33,007 nt of DNA. Source: Funiculus sociatus GB2-C1 (GTDB lineage: Bacteria; Cyanobacteriota; Cyanobacteriia; Cyanobacteriales; FACHB-T130). Below are positions 25,908-33,007 of the stretch, in pieces. The stretch is taken from the NCBI RefSeq assembly GCF_039962115.1, contig NZ_JAMPKJ010000064.1:1-33007 (forward strand). The letters are read 5' to 3'. How positions within the stretch are numbered: position 1 is the first letter of the stretch; the number at the start of each line of letters is the position of its first letter. The position numbers and the translations under genes were made by a program. Under the pieces are notes generated by a model, which saw nothing but the letters and a program-made list of their open reading frames with translations, was not told where the DNA came from and searched no databases.

Positions 25908-25958
25908 CTGGCGAGAAGCCTGAGACTCTCTTTCTCTAAGTTGCGTTCTTCTCGCCAG
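25908..25958 (-). promoter_or_regulatory. Intercistronic hairpin between FecR and barrel genes
   Basis: CTGGCGAGAAG at 25908-25918 pairs perfectly with CTTCTCGCCAG at 25948-25958 across a 29-base loop. No T run follows, so it is more likely an RNA-processing or partial-attenuation element within the operon than a full terminator. Confidence 0.45.
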
Positions 25959-25969
25959 GATTTTATCGA

Positions 25970-26821
25970 TCATTGAGGGACTACTAATGGACGACCTCCT
26001 CCTGGGATCGGAAATTCTAGATCGCGAGGAGTCAGGAGTTCATTATCAAGTGACCTCTCCTCCTCTTGCTCCCTTAATGCCTCCAAAGTTTTCTCCCGAA
26101 CCCCACGGATTACTTCCCGGATATCATCAGGTTGTCGGTTCATGAAATCTTCATGCTCCGCTCCAGGCCCTAAACCCAAAGCCAGCCGATTGTTCCGATA
26201 GAAGTCTCGCAGGCTGAATTCCCCGAGCAGCCTCACTTCTCCATCAATAGACACAGATGCAAGCTCACCAGCTCTCAGTTCAACAGTCTCTCCAGTCTCT
26301 CCGCTTCTTAGACCGGTGACTGTGACAGGTCCTTCTGGACTATTGGTCAGAACCCCAACCGTTGTCCCTTGATCGTCTTGTATAACGAATAGTGCTGTAC
26401 CAGGAGCCTGTATCCGTGCCGTTCGAGTTATGGTACGACAACGTGAGGAGACAGGAGAACGGCTGCTGCGGATGTATATGATTGTACCTTTAGCTAGCTG
26501 AAGTTGGCATGTCACTGTCGGCGCAAACCGAGAAGTAGTATTACTTCCCTGCCGGTACCCAGTCCCTCGAGGACTTAAATATAACTCGGCCCTGCTGCTA
26601 CCTCCGGTTCGGAGCCACTCGCCTGGCAATAGGTATTGACCAGTGGATTGGATTCTACCTGACCAACCTCCTATCCTGCTGGGGCTGTGGAATCGAACAT
26701 CTGCGCTAACATTATGTAGGTCTACTCTCTGTTGAGCTGATGTAGGAGCTATCCAGGAGAGTGCTAGGAGACTACTAGTAGCTATCAGCTCCCAGCTTAA
26801 AAACCAAGTCTGTTTTTTCAT
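25970..26821 (-). CDS. FecR-domain periplasmic protein
   Basis: From the ATG at 26819-26821 the protein is 283 aa with a clean signal peptide (MKKQTWFL..., cleavage after PTSA, about residue 29). A TTG at 26872 would add 17 residues in front and has GAGGAA 12 bases upstream, so it is a possible alternative. The mature part begins with a FecR-type beta-rich domain. It shows the expected order: LLPGEWLRTGGSSRAELYLS, a TIIYIRS strand, then a region around IQAPGTALFVIQDDQGTTVGV, and a third around TVELRAGELASVSIDG. FecR domains act in the periplasm; in cyanobacteria they often occur beside CHAT and CHASE2 genes. The C-terminus is charged and helical. A barrel-like protein gene follows it and the CHAT-TIR gene lies 210 bases upstream, all on the same strand. 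Confidence 0.75.
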   Translation of the reverse strand: MKKQTWFLSWELIATSSLLALSWIAPTSAQQRVDLHNVSADVRFHSPSRIGGWSGRIQSTGQYLLPGEWLRTGGSSRAELYLSPRGTGYRQGSNTTSRFAPTVTCQLQLAKGTIIYIRSSRSPVSSRCRTITRTARIQAPGTALFVIQDDQGTTVGVLTNSPEGPVTVTGLRSGETGETVELRAGELASVSIDGEVRLLGEFSLRDFYRNNRLALGLGPGAEHEDFMNRQPDDIREVIRGVREKTLEALREQEEERSLDNELLTPRDLEFPIPGGGRPLVVPQ

Positions 26822-27033
26822 TGAAACATTGTCTGTGTCAAGTTGTTTCTGATGACCTTGATTGACCGACAAATATTACTTTATTTCCTCATGTATGAAG
26901 AAATATTTATGATCTAACAGTACCCCTATGGGTACTTTCATGACAAGCTAAGAGCGTGTTTGAAAAGTTGACAGGTGGAGATGGGGACAGTCAAGTCTCG
27001 CTCCGTGTAAAAGAGAACATTTCAGATGCTACT

Positions 27034-28083
27034 TTATCGCCGAGGCAATGGTCCTTGCAAAGCTTGCACTAAACGATCGAATTCGCGCTGGGCGCGACGG
27101 GGATGGACTAAATCTAGTGTAGTCACCATACTAAGTCGCGTAGGTAAGCGATTTGGGTCAATTGGCGTGAATTTGATGGGTAGCAGGCGGTAGCTGCCTT
27201 CCTGAATACCCATTGTTTGCACTAGAACATTCTCGAATTCTGTTACGTTATCTGCCAGGTAGGCTTCTGACAGTACGACTATAGTCCGTTTGGACTGAGC
27301 GATCCCATCCTCAATGTTGATTAAGCGGGCTACGCCTGGTGTTTCAACATCACCGGAAACTGCAATACGTAAACCAGCCTGTTCCAGTCGTGGCAGTAGC
27401 GTATCCCACACCCAGGTAGCATCAGGCTCTTCGTCTACGTAACTGATATAGACATCATAACGAAAGTCCTTCTCAACTATATCAGGGGGTTTCGGAGGTG
27501 GGGACAAGTTTGATGGACTGGGCTGACTATTCCTACTTTTGAGGACTGGTGTTAGAGACTCCGGAATTCCTTCTAAGTCAATTGCACTACAGCCAAACTC
27601 ATAAGCATCTGCATAAGATCTTCCGGCTCCCAGCGCATCATAAAATCCCACCGCAAATTCGATCGCTGCCCGATCTCCAATTGCCTTGTTCATGCCCACC
27701 ACACAATTAATATGCTGATGAATTGCCTCAGCTTGAGCCTCTGAATAGCAGGCATTGAGTACAACACACTCAATCTTGTCCTCAAACAACTTAAATAGTC
27801 TTGCCAGTGACTCCGTACTGACTAGCTGCATTTGCCCCGAACTATTTTCCAGAGCTAAGCCATGCTCTCCCGCCCCATGCCCAGAAAAATGGACAATCTG
27901 CGGTTCATTATCTAATAAAGCGCGACGCAGGTCATCAACACGTAATGCCCATCGAGTCACAAGTTCAAACCGATCTCTTTTTTGGGCGCGTTCTAAGCCT
28001 GCCTGAATTTCTCGGACTTCTTCATCCAAGCGCAGCTTGTCTGTATTCTTTGGATTGGCTGTGAGAATTAGAATTTTTTTCAC
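27034..28083 (-). CDS. CHAT protease / TIR fusion protein
   Basis: A 349-aa protein starting at GTG, with GAGG 5 bases before it. Residues 1-180 are a CHAT domain (caspase-like, clan CD). The catalytic His is H69 in HFSGHG and the catalytic Cys is C112 in LNACYSE, so the dyad is intact. After a Pro-rich linker (about 185-200), residues 207-345 are a TIR domain (YDVYISYVDEE, then LSEAYLADN). The position of the NADase glutamate is E284 (TEFEN), so this TIR may be catalytic. CHAT proteases such as separase-like bacterial enzymes and Craspase cleave partner proteins on activation. The TIR resembles that of the STAND protein at 20674, which lacks the glutamate. It is probably the effector of this cluster and may form a unit with the FecR and barrel genes downstream. 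Confidence 0.88.
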   Translation of the reverse strand: MKKILILTANPKNTDKLRLDEEVREIQAGLERAQKRDRFELVTRWALRVDDLRRALLDNEPQIVHFSGHGAGEHGLALENSSGQMQLVSTESLARLFKLFEDKIECVVLNACYSEAQAEAIHQHINCVVGMNKAIGDRAAIEFAVGFYDALGAGRSYADAYEFGCSAIDLEGIPESLTPVLKSRNSQPSPSNLSPPPKPPDIVEKDFRYDVYISYVDEEPDATWVWDTLLPRLEQAGLRIAVSGDVETPGVARLINIEDGIAQSKRTIVVLSEAYLADNVTEFENVLVQTMGIQEGSYRLLPIKFTPIDPNRLPTRLSMVTTLDLVHPRRAQREFDRLVQALQGPLPRR

Positions 28084-28348
28084 GGCAACCTCAACTCTAG
28101 ATGGGGATTGAGCGCTAGATGCACATAACTACCGCTTGGCTATGGTTAATTACCGATAATCAGATAATATTTTTTGCTCTAGATTTTGCGGACTAATCTT
28201 GATGTTCTCAGCCCAGTTCGCCTTCTCCATTGTCAATTCTCCTATTGTAGTAGCGATAGCCAGGTGTTTTGTTACAGGGTCTGTTCAAGCCCTGATTTCT
28301 ATAAATTACCGTTGGCAAAATGCCCTTGTGTTCTTGCAGAATTACAGA

Positions 28349-28645
28349 TCACTCATCCTCCATGTAAAGGACTATTTCTCGTTTAGCATGAATATTTTTT
28401 ATGTGCTTCTTCACCGTATTGATGGAAATGCTCAGTTCAGTTGCAATTTCCTTAAGGGCGTATTGACGCCGACGAAGTAACCAAACTTCAGCTTCGCGGG
28501 GAGTCAGACCATATTTATCAACTTCTGCGATCGCCAAATTCTGAACAGATTGATATCGGTCTTCTAGTATGACTAACAGGCAAGGATACTTAATTGCACT
28601 TAACTTGAGCCATACCCCGCCTTTGCTTGCTCCTATTCGGGACAA
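28349..28645 (-). CDS. LuxR-type HTH regulator, short or 5'-truncated
   Basis: This 98-aa frame opens at a TTG. Residues 45-92 are a LuxR/GerE helix-turn-helix (YGLTPREAEVWLLRRRQYAL, then KEIATELSISINTVKKHIKN). The segment before it (LLVILEDRYQSVQNLAIAEV) matches the inner part of longer cyanobacterial regulators, which carry an N-terminal sensory region of about 100 more residues. None is present here, and no good start or ribosome-binding site is visible. The gene may therefore have lost its 5' part or encode a minimal DNA-binding protein. It lies 265 bases upstream of the CHAT-TIR gene on the same strand. Confidence 0.65.
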   Translation of the reverse strand: MSRIGASKGGVWLKLSAIKYPCLLVILEDRYQSVQNLAIAEVDKYGLTPREAEVWLLRRRQYALKEIATELSISINTVKKHIKNIHAKREIVLYMEDE

Positions 28646-28982
28646 ATCAGTGGCTGTCAGTTAGAGCAATAAGCGAAAACCAGGATTATCGCTATCATCA
28701 CAGATTCCCCTAGAAAAATCCTGCCTAAATTCCAGAAGTTTGATGCTCTTCTGCTAATATTTTAGGTCAATAAGGATATTGTAAGTTGAAAACAAGGATA
28801 TCCTAAGGAACTTTTGAGTCGGCTTTTTTAGGTTTTTTAGCCAGCTAATTGATAGCTGTTGGCAATAAGGCAGTAAATCACGAAAGAATCAGGGTTTCAG
28901 CTAACCTTTTCTTACCCTTGTTCAGGTCTTGTACTATCCTTAATTAATTCCTGATCTGACCACCCTGTTTTTGAGGTCTTGT
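28646..28982. other. Gene-free stretch with short repeats
   Basis: No gene is supported in these 337 bases. They contain a 10-bp palindrome AGGATATCCT at 28795-28804, a second AAGGATAT at 28772-28779, and a decamer AGGTCTTGTA at 28924 that recurs at 28974 across the start of the next gene. These could be regulatory, but nothing stronger can be said. Confidence 0.3.
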
Positions 28983-29399
28983 ATGACTCATCAGCAATTG
29001 GATATTAAATTTAGATTTCAGCCAATGGCTAAAAGTTCGGATGGCATTTTATTGGAGTATCTGAAAATTCATCTTTCCTCAGCCTTCATTACTCAAGAAT
29101 TAGTTTTGAAAGCTCTGCGAGCTTACTAGCTGGTGGATGCCTGTCAGCACTCAGGAGCCAAAAAAGCTGAACTGAAACGATTGGCACAGAATACAATCTT
29201 TGCCTTGGAGGAACACGCTAACTACTTAAGAACTGTGTACGGGCTTGCCCGTCCTGTTGCTTATCCACCAATGGTGCAAATGCATTCCGACCAACCGAAC
29301 GGGGAGTTTTCTCGACCAGAAACGGATGAGGAAGAAGAGGAAAGCGCTCTAGTTGCTCTTTCAAAAAAAGTTCAGGTGCTCGATGATGGGGGGCTATAA
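28983..29399 (+). pseudogene. Small plasmid-type accessory protein interrupted by TAG
   Basis: ATG 28983 opens a frame that runs to TAA 29397-29399 with a single TAG at 29127-29129. Before it the protein reads LDIKFRFQP...EYLKIHL...ELVLKALRAY; after it LVDACQHSG...LRTVYGLARP and an acidic tail (ETDEEEEES). The pattern LKALRAY followed by the stop resembles small cyanobacterial proteins in which a Trp follows (RAYW), so one TGG to TAG change would explain it. In those proteins the N-terminal strand-helix layout suggests a DNA-associated partition or replication accessory, but I do not know the function. GTG 29133 could restart translation of the last 88 codons. It ends directly against the convergent gene starting at 29400. 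Confidence 0.5.
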
Positions 29400-31232
29400 C
29401 TAAGGTTTCGGCTCTGGCGCGGTGCTACCTGCTTGGTAATAAGAGACATCCACAATTACTCCATTCACCTTAATTGGCTCCACAACATCCAGATTTGACC
29501 CAACCCATTGACGAGCAATCGTCACCTTCACAGAATTACCCGACTTCAAGAACTCACGCATCCGTTCAATCTGTGCTAACAAGTGCAAGTTCTTTTCCCG
29601 CTCACGGGTCGTAGAGACTTCCGATGCAGCCGGGGACTTGTCCGCCAGGGATATTTCTTCCCTCTTGCACCCTGCACCCTGCACTTCGGCTTCCTCTTCA
29701 GAAGCCGAAGCCGACACTAAAACCTCAGGAGGTGCAGGAGGCACCAACTCAGGAGACTCATTAGACTGAACTGAATTAGACTGCAACAACTGCATCGCTT
29801 CAGCCGCTTCCTCAAGCGTCACGTCCGCATCAGGAAGCAACTCAGGAGGAACATAGACACCCGACACACCTAGAGCCTTATCTCGCTCCCACTGGTCAGC
29901 AAAATTGACAACAGTACGCTTGAAGCTTTCCCATAGCTCATAAGCCTCACCCTTATCCCTTAATGCCCTGTGGGCAGCAGCAATCGACTGCTCACCCGAC
30001 ATTTGGTCAGTCTTGAGGCGACAGCTTAAAAAACGTAGGAATTGCGGGTAAACCTGACCCGGACCAATTTCCCATTCCTGCTTCTCACACATCCCCAGAG
30101 GTTCACCCCGGCGATACTCATTGAGGTATTCACACAATCCCCCAGCATTGATGTCCTTGATGATGTTATTAGCCCACCCCACAGGCGAGCGCACTGAAGC
30201 CTTCTGCTTACCCAACTCCAGTAGCGCTTGATAGAAACCATCTAACTCTAGCTGAGAGTTAAATCCCCTCGAGTAGTAATCTGGTTTATCGTGTTTCACC
30301 GTATGAGGGTTTTCCACAAATTTTACAGGAGCCGCAGCGGAAGATTTGTCCTCACCAGCCCCTGTACGCTCTTGTGAGCCGTATTCTTTTTTAACCTCTT
30401 TCTTGCCAAGATGTGGAGTTAACTCCTCTTGTTCGACCCGTTGGTAGTCACTGGGGATTAAATCCCAAGGAGCAATATCAGAATACAAATTCCCTCCGAT
30501 TACCTCATAATTTGAACTCAATTCTTGCTTACTCTCCTCTTGACAGAGAGATATGGATCTGTTTGATATGGATAGATTTTTATGTTTGAAAAGTACACTA
30601 CTGGCAAATGCATTGTTCGTTTTGACAGATGCATTTGCCAGTTGTGTAAAATCGTCAACCACGCGGGTTTTAGGCGATGAAGGGGGGGATGAGTCATTTT
30701 CACCTGAATCATGACTCGATACTGTTTCCAAAAATGATTCATTATCTAATGGCTCATCTTTGGGCAATATGTCTTCTAGCGCTTCTTGAAGAAATGAATT
30801 ATTTTTAATCGGCGTAGCAGATGGGGAATTATCACGAATTGGGTCAGGTGTGGTCAGCTTCTCTAGATGAATTCGATATTGATAAGTACGGTCGAGGCAA
30901 TTTCCTGGGTTGTGGCGGCGCTCTAAGATGCCTACTTGTTCGAGAAGGGAGAGGGCATATCTGATTACCCGGGTTGAGTAAGCTCGCAGGTCGGCTTCAA
31001 TCTCATGCAGCGGCTTATATATCCAAGGTGTTCTTTGTGTCTTTTGCTTCCACTCATCCCATTTAGTGAAATACTGCACTAGTTCGGTGGCACAGGCTAC
31101 AGCTCGCCGGGAAGCGTTTAATAGCACAGAGAGGAGGTCGTACACGTCATGCTGACGTGTCATAAATTTCATTTTTGAGGAGTATTCTCTAGTGACTCCA
31201 TCTCTGGCAAAGGTAGTGGCTCGATTCTTCAT
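29400..31232 (-). CDS. Winged-helix-like DNA-binding protein, replication-type
   Basis: A 610-aa hydrophilic protein. Residues about 25-130 read as a winged-helix region of the type seen at the start of replication-initiator-like proteins: VYDLLSVLLNASRR, then IEADLRAYSTRVIRYALSLL, EQVGILERRHNPG and a strand pair TYQYRIHL. The next 200 residues are low-complexity, Ser/Asp/Glu-rich and probably disordered. A second folded part (about 335-480) has helices around GFYQALLELGKQKASVRSPV. A Pro/Glu/Ala-rich stretch and a small C-terminal beta domain (VTIARQWVGSNL, EPIKVNGVIVDV) end the protein. The ATG is preceded by AAGG at 4 bases. A role in replication of a plasmid or integrated element is suggested only by the first domain and by the neighbour at 28983. 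No iterons were recognised. Confidence 0.5.
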   Translation of the reverse strand: MKNRATTFARDGVTREYSSKMKFMTRQHDVYDLLSVLLNASRRAVACATELVQYFTKWDEWKQKTQRTPWIYKPLHEIEADLRAYSTRVIRYALSLLEQVGILERRHNPGNCLDRTYQYRIHLEKLTTPDPIRDNSPSATPIKNNSFLQEALEDILPKDEPLDNESFLETVSSHDSGENDSSPPSSPKTRVVDDFTQLANASVKTNNAFASSVLFKHKNLSISNRSISLCQEESKQELSSNYEVIGGNLYSDIAPWDLIPSDYQRVEQEELTPHLGKKEVKKEYGSQERTGAGEDKSSAAAPVKFVENPHTVKHDKPDYYSRGFNSQLELDGFYQALLELGKQKASVRSPVGWANNIIKDINAGGLCEYLNEYRRGEPLGMCEKQEWEIGPGQVYPQFLRFLSCRLKTDQMSGEQSIAAAHRALRDKGEAYELWESFKRTVVNFADQWERDKALGVSGVYVPPELLPDADVTLEEAAEAMQLLQSNSVQSNESPELVPPAPPEVLVSASASEEEAEVQGAGCKREEISLADKSPAASEVSTTREREKNLHLLAQIERMREFLKSGNSVKVTIARQWVGSNLDVVEPIKVNGVIVDVSYYQAGSTAPEPKP

Positions 31233-31499
31233 TGTCCTTGCATCCCTCTTTTTCTTTTGGTGGACTGAGGGAAATTAGGATGAAACTCGCCCTACATCAG
31301 GGTTTGGTATCAGTTTGAAGGGCCGCAAATGATCTGAAATTAAGGGGTAGAGGTTACTTCGGTTTGCGGTTTGCCTCAAAGACTTGATACCATACAGACA
31401 TAGGAATGAGCAAAAAGGCGTGTCACCCTTCTCATCCAAATTTCCGTTATTCCGAACTGCTGCTCCCGCATCGCGGCAACAGGGTTCAAAACTTTTAAG

Positions 31500-32255
31500 T
31501 TATTTAGCTACTTTAGCTTGATTATGGGCAAGGTTTGCCCTGACAAAGCTTAATACATCTTCCTCCTCGATCACGAGTGCCGTCCCTTTTCTGGAGAGGG
31601 CTAAAACTGGCATCTCTGCCATTTGGTTGTACAGATGTTCTCGATGGCGCTCTAGCCGAGTCGGTTTCCACAGAACCATAAGCTTGATGACGGGATATTT
31701 CCGGATGCCGTCGGCAGTAATTCCAAATGTCCGTCTGTTTTTGCCGAACCAGGAATGATAGTCACTCAGTTCAACTAAGGGACATGGCAACCATTTTCTA
31801 ATTCTTTTCTTCTTATGTTTTGTGTAAAGCGTCTCATTCTCCTCATTGAAAACTATTTTGCAATCCCCTTTCGACCGAATTGAGATGAGCAGATGAACTT
31901 TTTTGGGAAAGATGACCAATAGATCTATCGGTTCATGCTCAGGCACTTGTAGACAGGGAAATACCAATATTCCCATGTCTTGAAACTCCTCTAAAAGCAC
32001 TCGCATCACTTTCATAATCCGTGCCAGTTTTTCCAGCCGAATTAAGGGTCTGTATGCCAGTGCAAAAATGAAAAATCCCAAGGGATTCCCGAAAACTCCC
32101 GTCCCAGCCGCCACGGCACTAGACACCGTACCTTGTAGAACTAGAGATTCTTGTTCTTTCTCTAGTTGGTGCAGTGCCTCCCAATTGTGCAGAGGCAGTG
32201 TGATGGGGTTTGTCTCGGTTGGTTGTGTTGGCTCTGACACGGTCGTATAAATCAT
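31500..32255 (-). CDS. Hypothetical protein with weak nuclease-fold resemblance
   Basis: This 251-aa protein starts at an ATG and ends with TAA at 31500-31502. Residues about 43-70 are hydrophobic (TVSSAVAAGTGVFG, then FFIFALAYRP) and could form a membrane hairpin or buried helix. The central part (about 90-165) has an alternating pattern, PIDLLVIFPKKVHLLISIRS, followed by KGDCKIVF. This recalls the D...x-I-x-K core of NERD or other PD-(D/E)xK nucleases, but the acidic-x-Lys half is not intact, so a catalytic role is doubtful. The C-terminus is helical and basic. I do not recognise a named family. It lies upstream of the 610-aa protein gene on the same strand, 267 bases away. Confidence 0.5.
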   Translation of the reverse strand: MIYTTVSEPTQPTETNPITLPLHNWEALHQLEKEQESLVLQGTVSSAVAAGTGVFGNPLGFFIFALAYRPLIRLEKLARIMKVMRVLLEEFQDMGILVFPCLQVPEHEPIDLLVIFPKKVHLLISIRSKGDCKIVFNEENETLYTKHKKKRIRKWLPCPLVELSDYHSWFGKNRRTFGITADGIRKYPVIKLMVLWKPTRLERHREHLYNQMAEMPVLALSRKGTALVIEEEDVLSFVRANLAHNQAKVAK

Positions 32256-32383
32256 TGTTCTACTGCCATCGTACTTCCCTAGGAGCGCTCGCTTATCTCA
32301 TAATGCCCCGATGTTTCAATCACTGCTGCTACCTCACAAGCGTCATGGCGTATGATCTTCAGTGGAAGGGAAACGTCTACGGG

Positions 32384-32524
32384 TCAATGCCGTGCTGCTA
32401 GCACTTGGGTGGCTGCCAATTCCAGTTCGGGAAAAGTGGGAGAGAAGATGCGTTCTCCATCTCGAAATTGGACAGCATCGTAGAAGCCTTCTACTAGAGT
32501 GCATACTGTTAAGCTGTTGCGCTT
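32384..32524 (-). pseudogene. Uma2-family nuclease, C-terminal remnant
   Basis: On the minus strand this reads SLTVCTLVEGFYDAVQFRDG, then ERIFSPTFPELEL and AATQVLAARH, to TGA at 32384-32386. That is the characteristic end of Uma2 family (restriction-endonuclease-fold) proteins, which are abundant in cyanobacteria. The frame has no start here; it runs straight into the stop of the IS630 transposase at 32525. The catalytic core is absent, so the gene appears to have been cut by insertion of the transposon. Confidence 0.5.
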
Positions 32525-33007
32525 TTAAATTACGTTAATAGAATTACCTTTGTTTTTGAGCTGACGCTCCCACTTAATAATTAACTCACCTTCATTTAAA
32601 AGTCGATGTAATAAATATTCAAGTTCTTCAATATAAGTAAAAAGACGATTAGCCACATATTCTTTTGCCGAATGCCACACTAATTCAATTAAGTTATAAT
32701 CTGGACTGTACCCCGGGAGGAATTCTAAATGAATATTGGTCATTTTTTCTTCGATTTTTTTGAGAATGTCTAATTTTTTATGAAAACTAGCATTATCTAA
32801 TATAATCACTACTTTTGCACCCCTAAGGGCAAAGTCTTGCCCTTGATTACCCTCCTCTATCCACTCATTTATGAGTTTCTTCATAAAAAATTTTGGCTCT
32901 TCAGTACTTAGTATGCTAAATACATAGCGGAACAATAAAAAGAGAGATAACTTTATTGTATGTAATAGGGAGTAAAGCCCGATGGTGATTGACACATAGG
33001 GCGCATT
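32525..33007 (-). CDS. IS630-family transposase, C-terminal part
   Basis: The frame is open from the window edge to TAA at 32525-32527. It shows the second and third residues of the DDE catalytic triad in the IS630/Tc1 arrangement: the Asp in VVIILDNASFH and the Glu in LPGYSPDYNLIELVW. The helical tail (HSAKEYVANRLF) also fits. The first Asp and the N-terminal HTH must lie outside the window. The first 45 visible residues (YSLLHTIKLSLFLLF) do not look like a normal transposase strand region, so a frameshift near 32880-32960 is possible. IS630 elements insert at TA and move by cut and paste. This one abuts the Uma2 remnant. Confidence 0.85.
   Translation of the reverse strand, partial: NAPYVSITIGLYSLLHTIKLSLFLLFRYVFSILSTEEPKFFMKKLINEWIEEGNQGQDFALRGAKVVIILDNASFHKKLDILKKIEEKMTNIHLEFLPGYSPDYNLIELVWHSAKEYVANRLFTYIEELEYLLHRLLNEGELIIKWERQLKNKGNSINVI

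Larger units (their letters stand above)
32384..33007. mobile_element. IS630-like insertion (partial) at a broken Uma2 gene
   Basis: The transposase stop and the interrupted Uma2 frame meet near 32525, which marks the approximate left boundary of the element. The exact terminal repeat was not identified, and the other end lies beyond the window. Confidence 0.5.

Noticed and set aside
26951-26969. AGAGCGTGTTTGAAAAGTT resembling insertion-sequence ends
   Set aside because: Single short match from memory, with no partner repeat or transposase nearby.
28186-28480. Plus-strand ORFs between CHAT-TIR and LuxR genes
   Set aside because: Largely antisense to the LuxR HTH gene, with no ribosome-binding site.
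31305-31392. 8-bp inverted repeat TGGTATCA / TGATACCA
   Set aside because: Too short and too widely spaced to separate from chance.
1-33007. tRNA, rRNA, CRISPR arrays and riboswitches
   Set aside because: No cloverleaf, regular spacer-repeat pattern or recognisable aptamer was seen by eye; a covariance-model scan would be needed to exclude small RNAs.

Overview
The window is cyanobacterial. The palindrome GCGATCGC (HIP1) occurs repeatedly inside and between genes. The gene content (HTH-NB-ARC-WD40 and TIR-STAND-WD40 proteins, a CHAT protease, a FecR protein, PEP-CTERM export, RTX/FG-GAP giants, Uma2 and IS630 remnants) is typical of large, probably filamentous cyanobacterial genomes. It is accessory DNA, rich in broken genes and repeats. 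No tRNA, rRNA or CRISPR array was seen.

Layout. (1) 1-6000 is a scrapyard with mobile features. It holds small hypothetical genes, a PEP-CTERM protein (1552-2265), and a hidden micro-operon of a ribbon-helix-helix protein plus a frameshifted zinc ribbon (2471-2834). In front of that operon lies an array of TGTCTAG heptamers at roughly helical spacing. Next come an inverted-repeat element with an 18-bp palindrome, two truncated short-chain dehydrogenase copies around an intact lipoprotein gene, and a tyrosine recombinase (4914-5888). (2) 6005-10186 encodes a giant secreted-type protein with RTX repeats and 2 x 7 FG-GAP repeats around a cadherin-like domain. (3) 10404-19862 contains two copies of one divergent module: a polyglycine-hydrolase-like/beta-lactamase-fold serine hydrolase facing an HTH-STAND-WD40 gene. 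The first copy is intact (10404-13067 and 13321-17013). In the second, the hydrolase is intact (17347-19233), but the STAND gene has collapsed into a mosaic pseudogene (19492-19862) of HTH, TIR and C-terminal tail fragments. (4) 20070-28083 holds a 41-aa-repeat protein, a TIR-nSTAND-WD40 receptor, an outer-membrane-barrel-like protein, a FecR-domain protein and a CHAT-TIR protein. This set looks like a conflict or defence module. (5) 28349-33007 holds a truncated LuxR-type regulator, a small gene broken by a TAG codon, a 610-aa winged-helix-like protein, a 251-aa hypothetical, and an IS630 transposase that abuts an Uma2 nuclease remnant.

How the genes may work together (inference). The STAND protein facing the hydrolase carries a DNA-binding HTH instead of an effector domain, and the shared promoter region is preserved in both copies. 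This suggests a signal-sensing regulator of the hydrolase. Downstream, the TIR of the STAND receptor lacks the glutamate expected of an NADase, whereas the TIR fused to the CHAT protease keeps it. A TIR-TIR relay from receptor to CHAT-TIR effector is therefore plausible. All functional calls come from reading motifs by eye; no database search was run.
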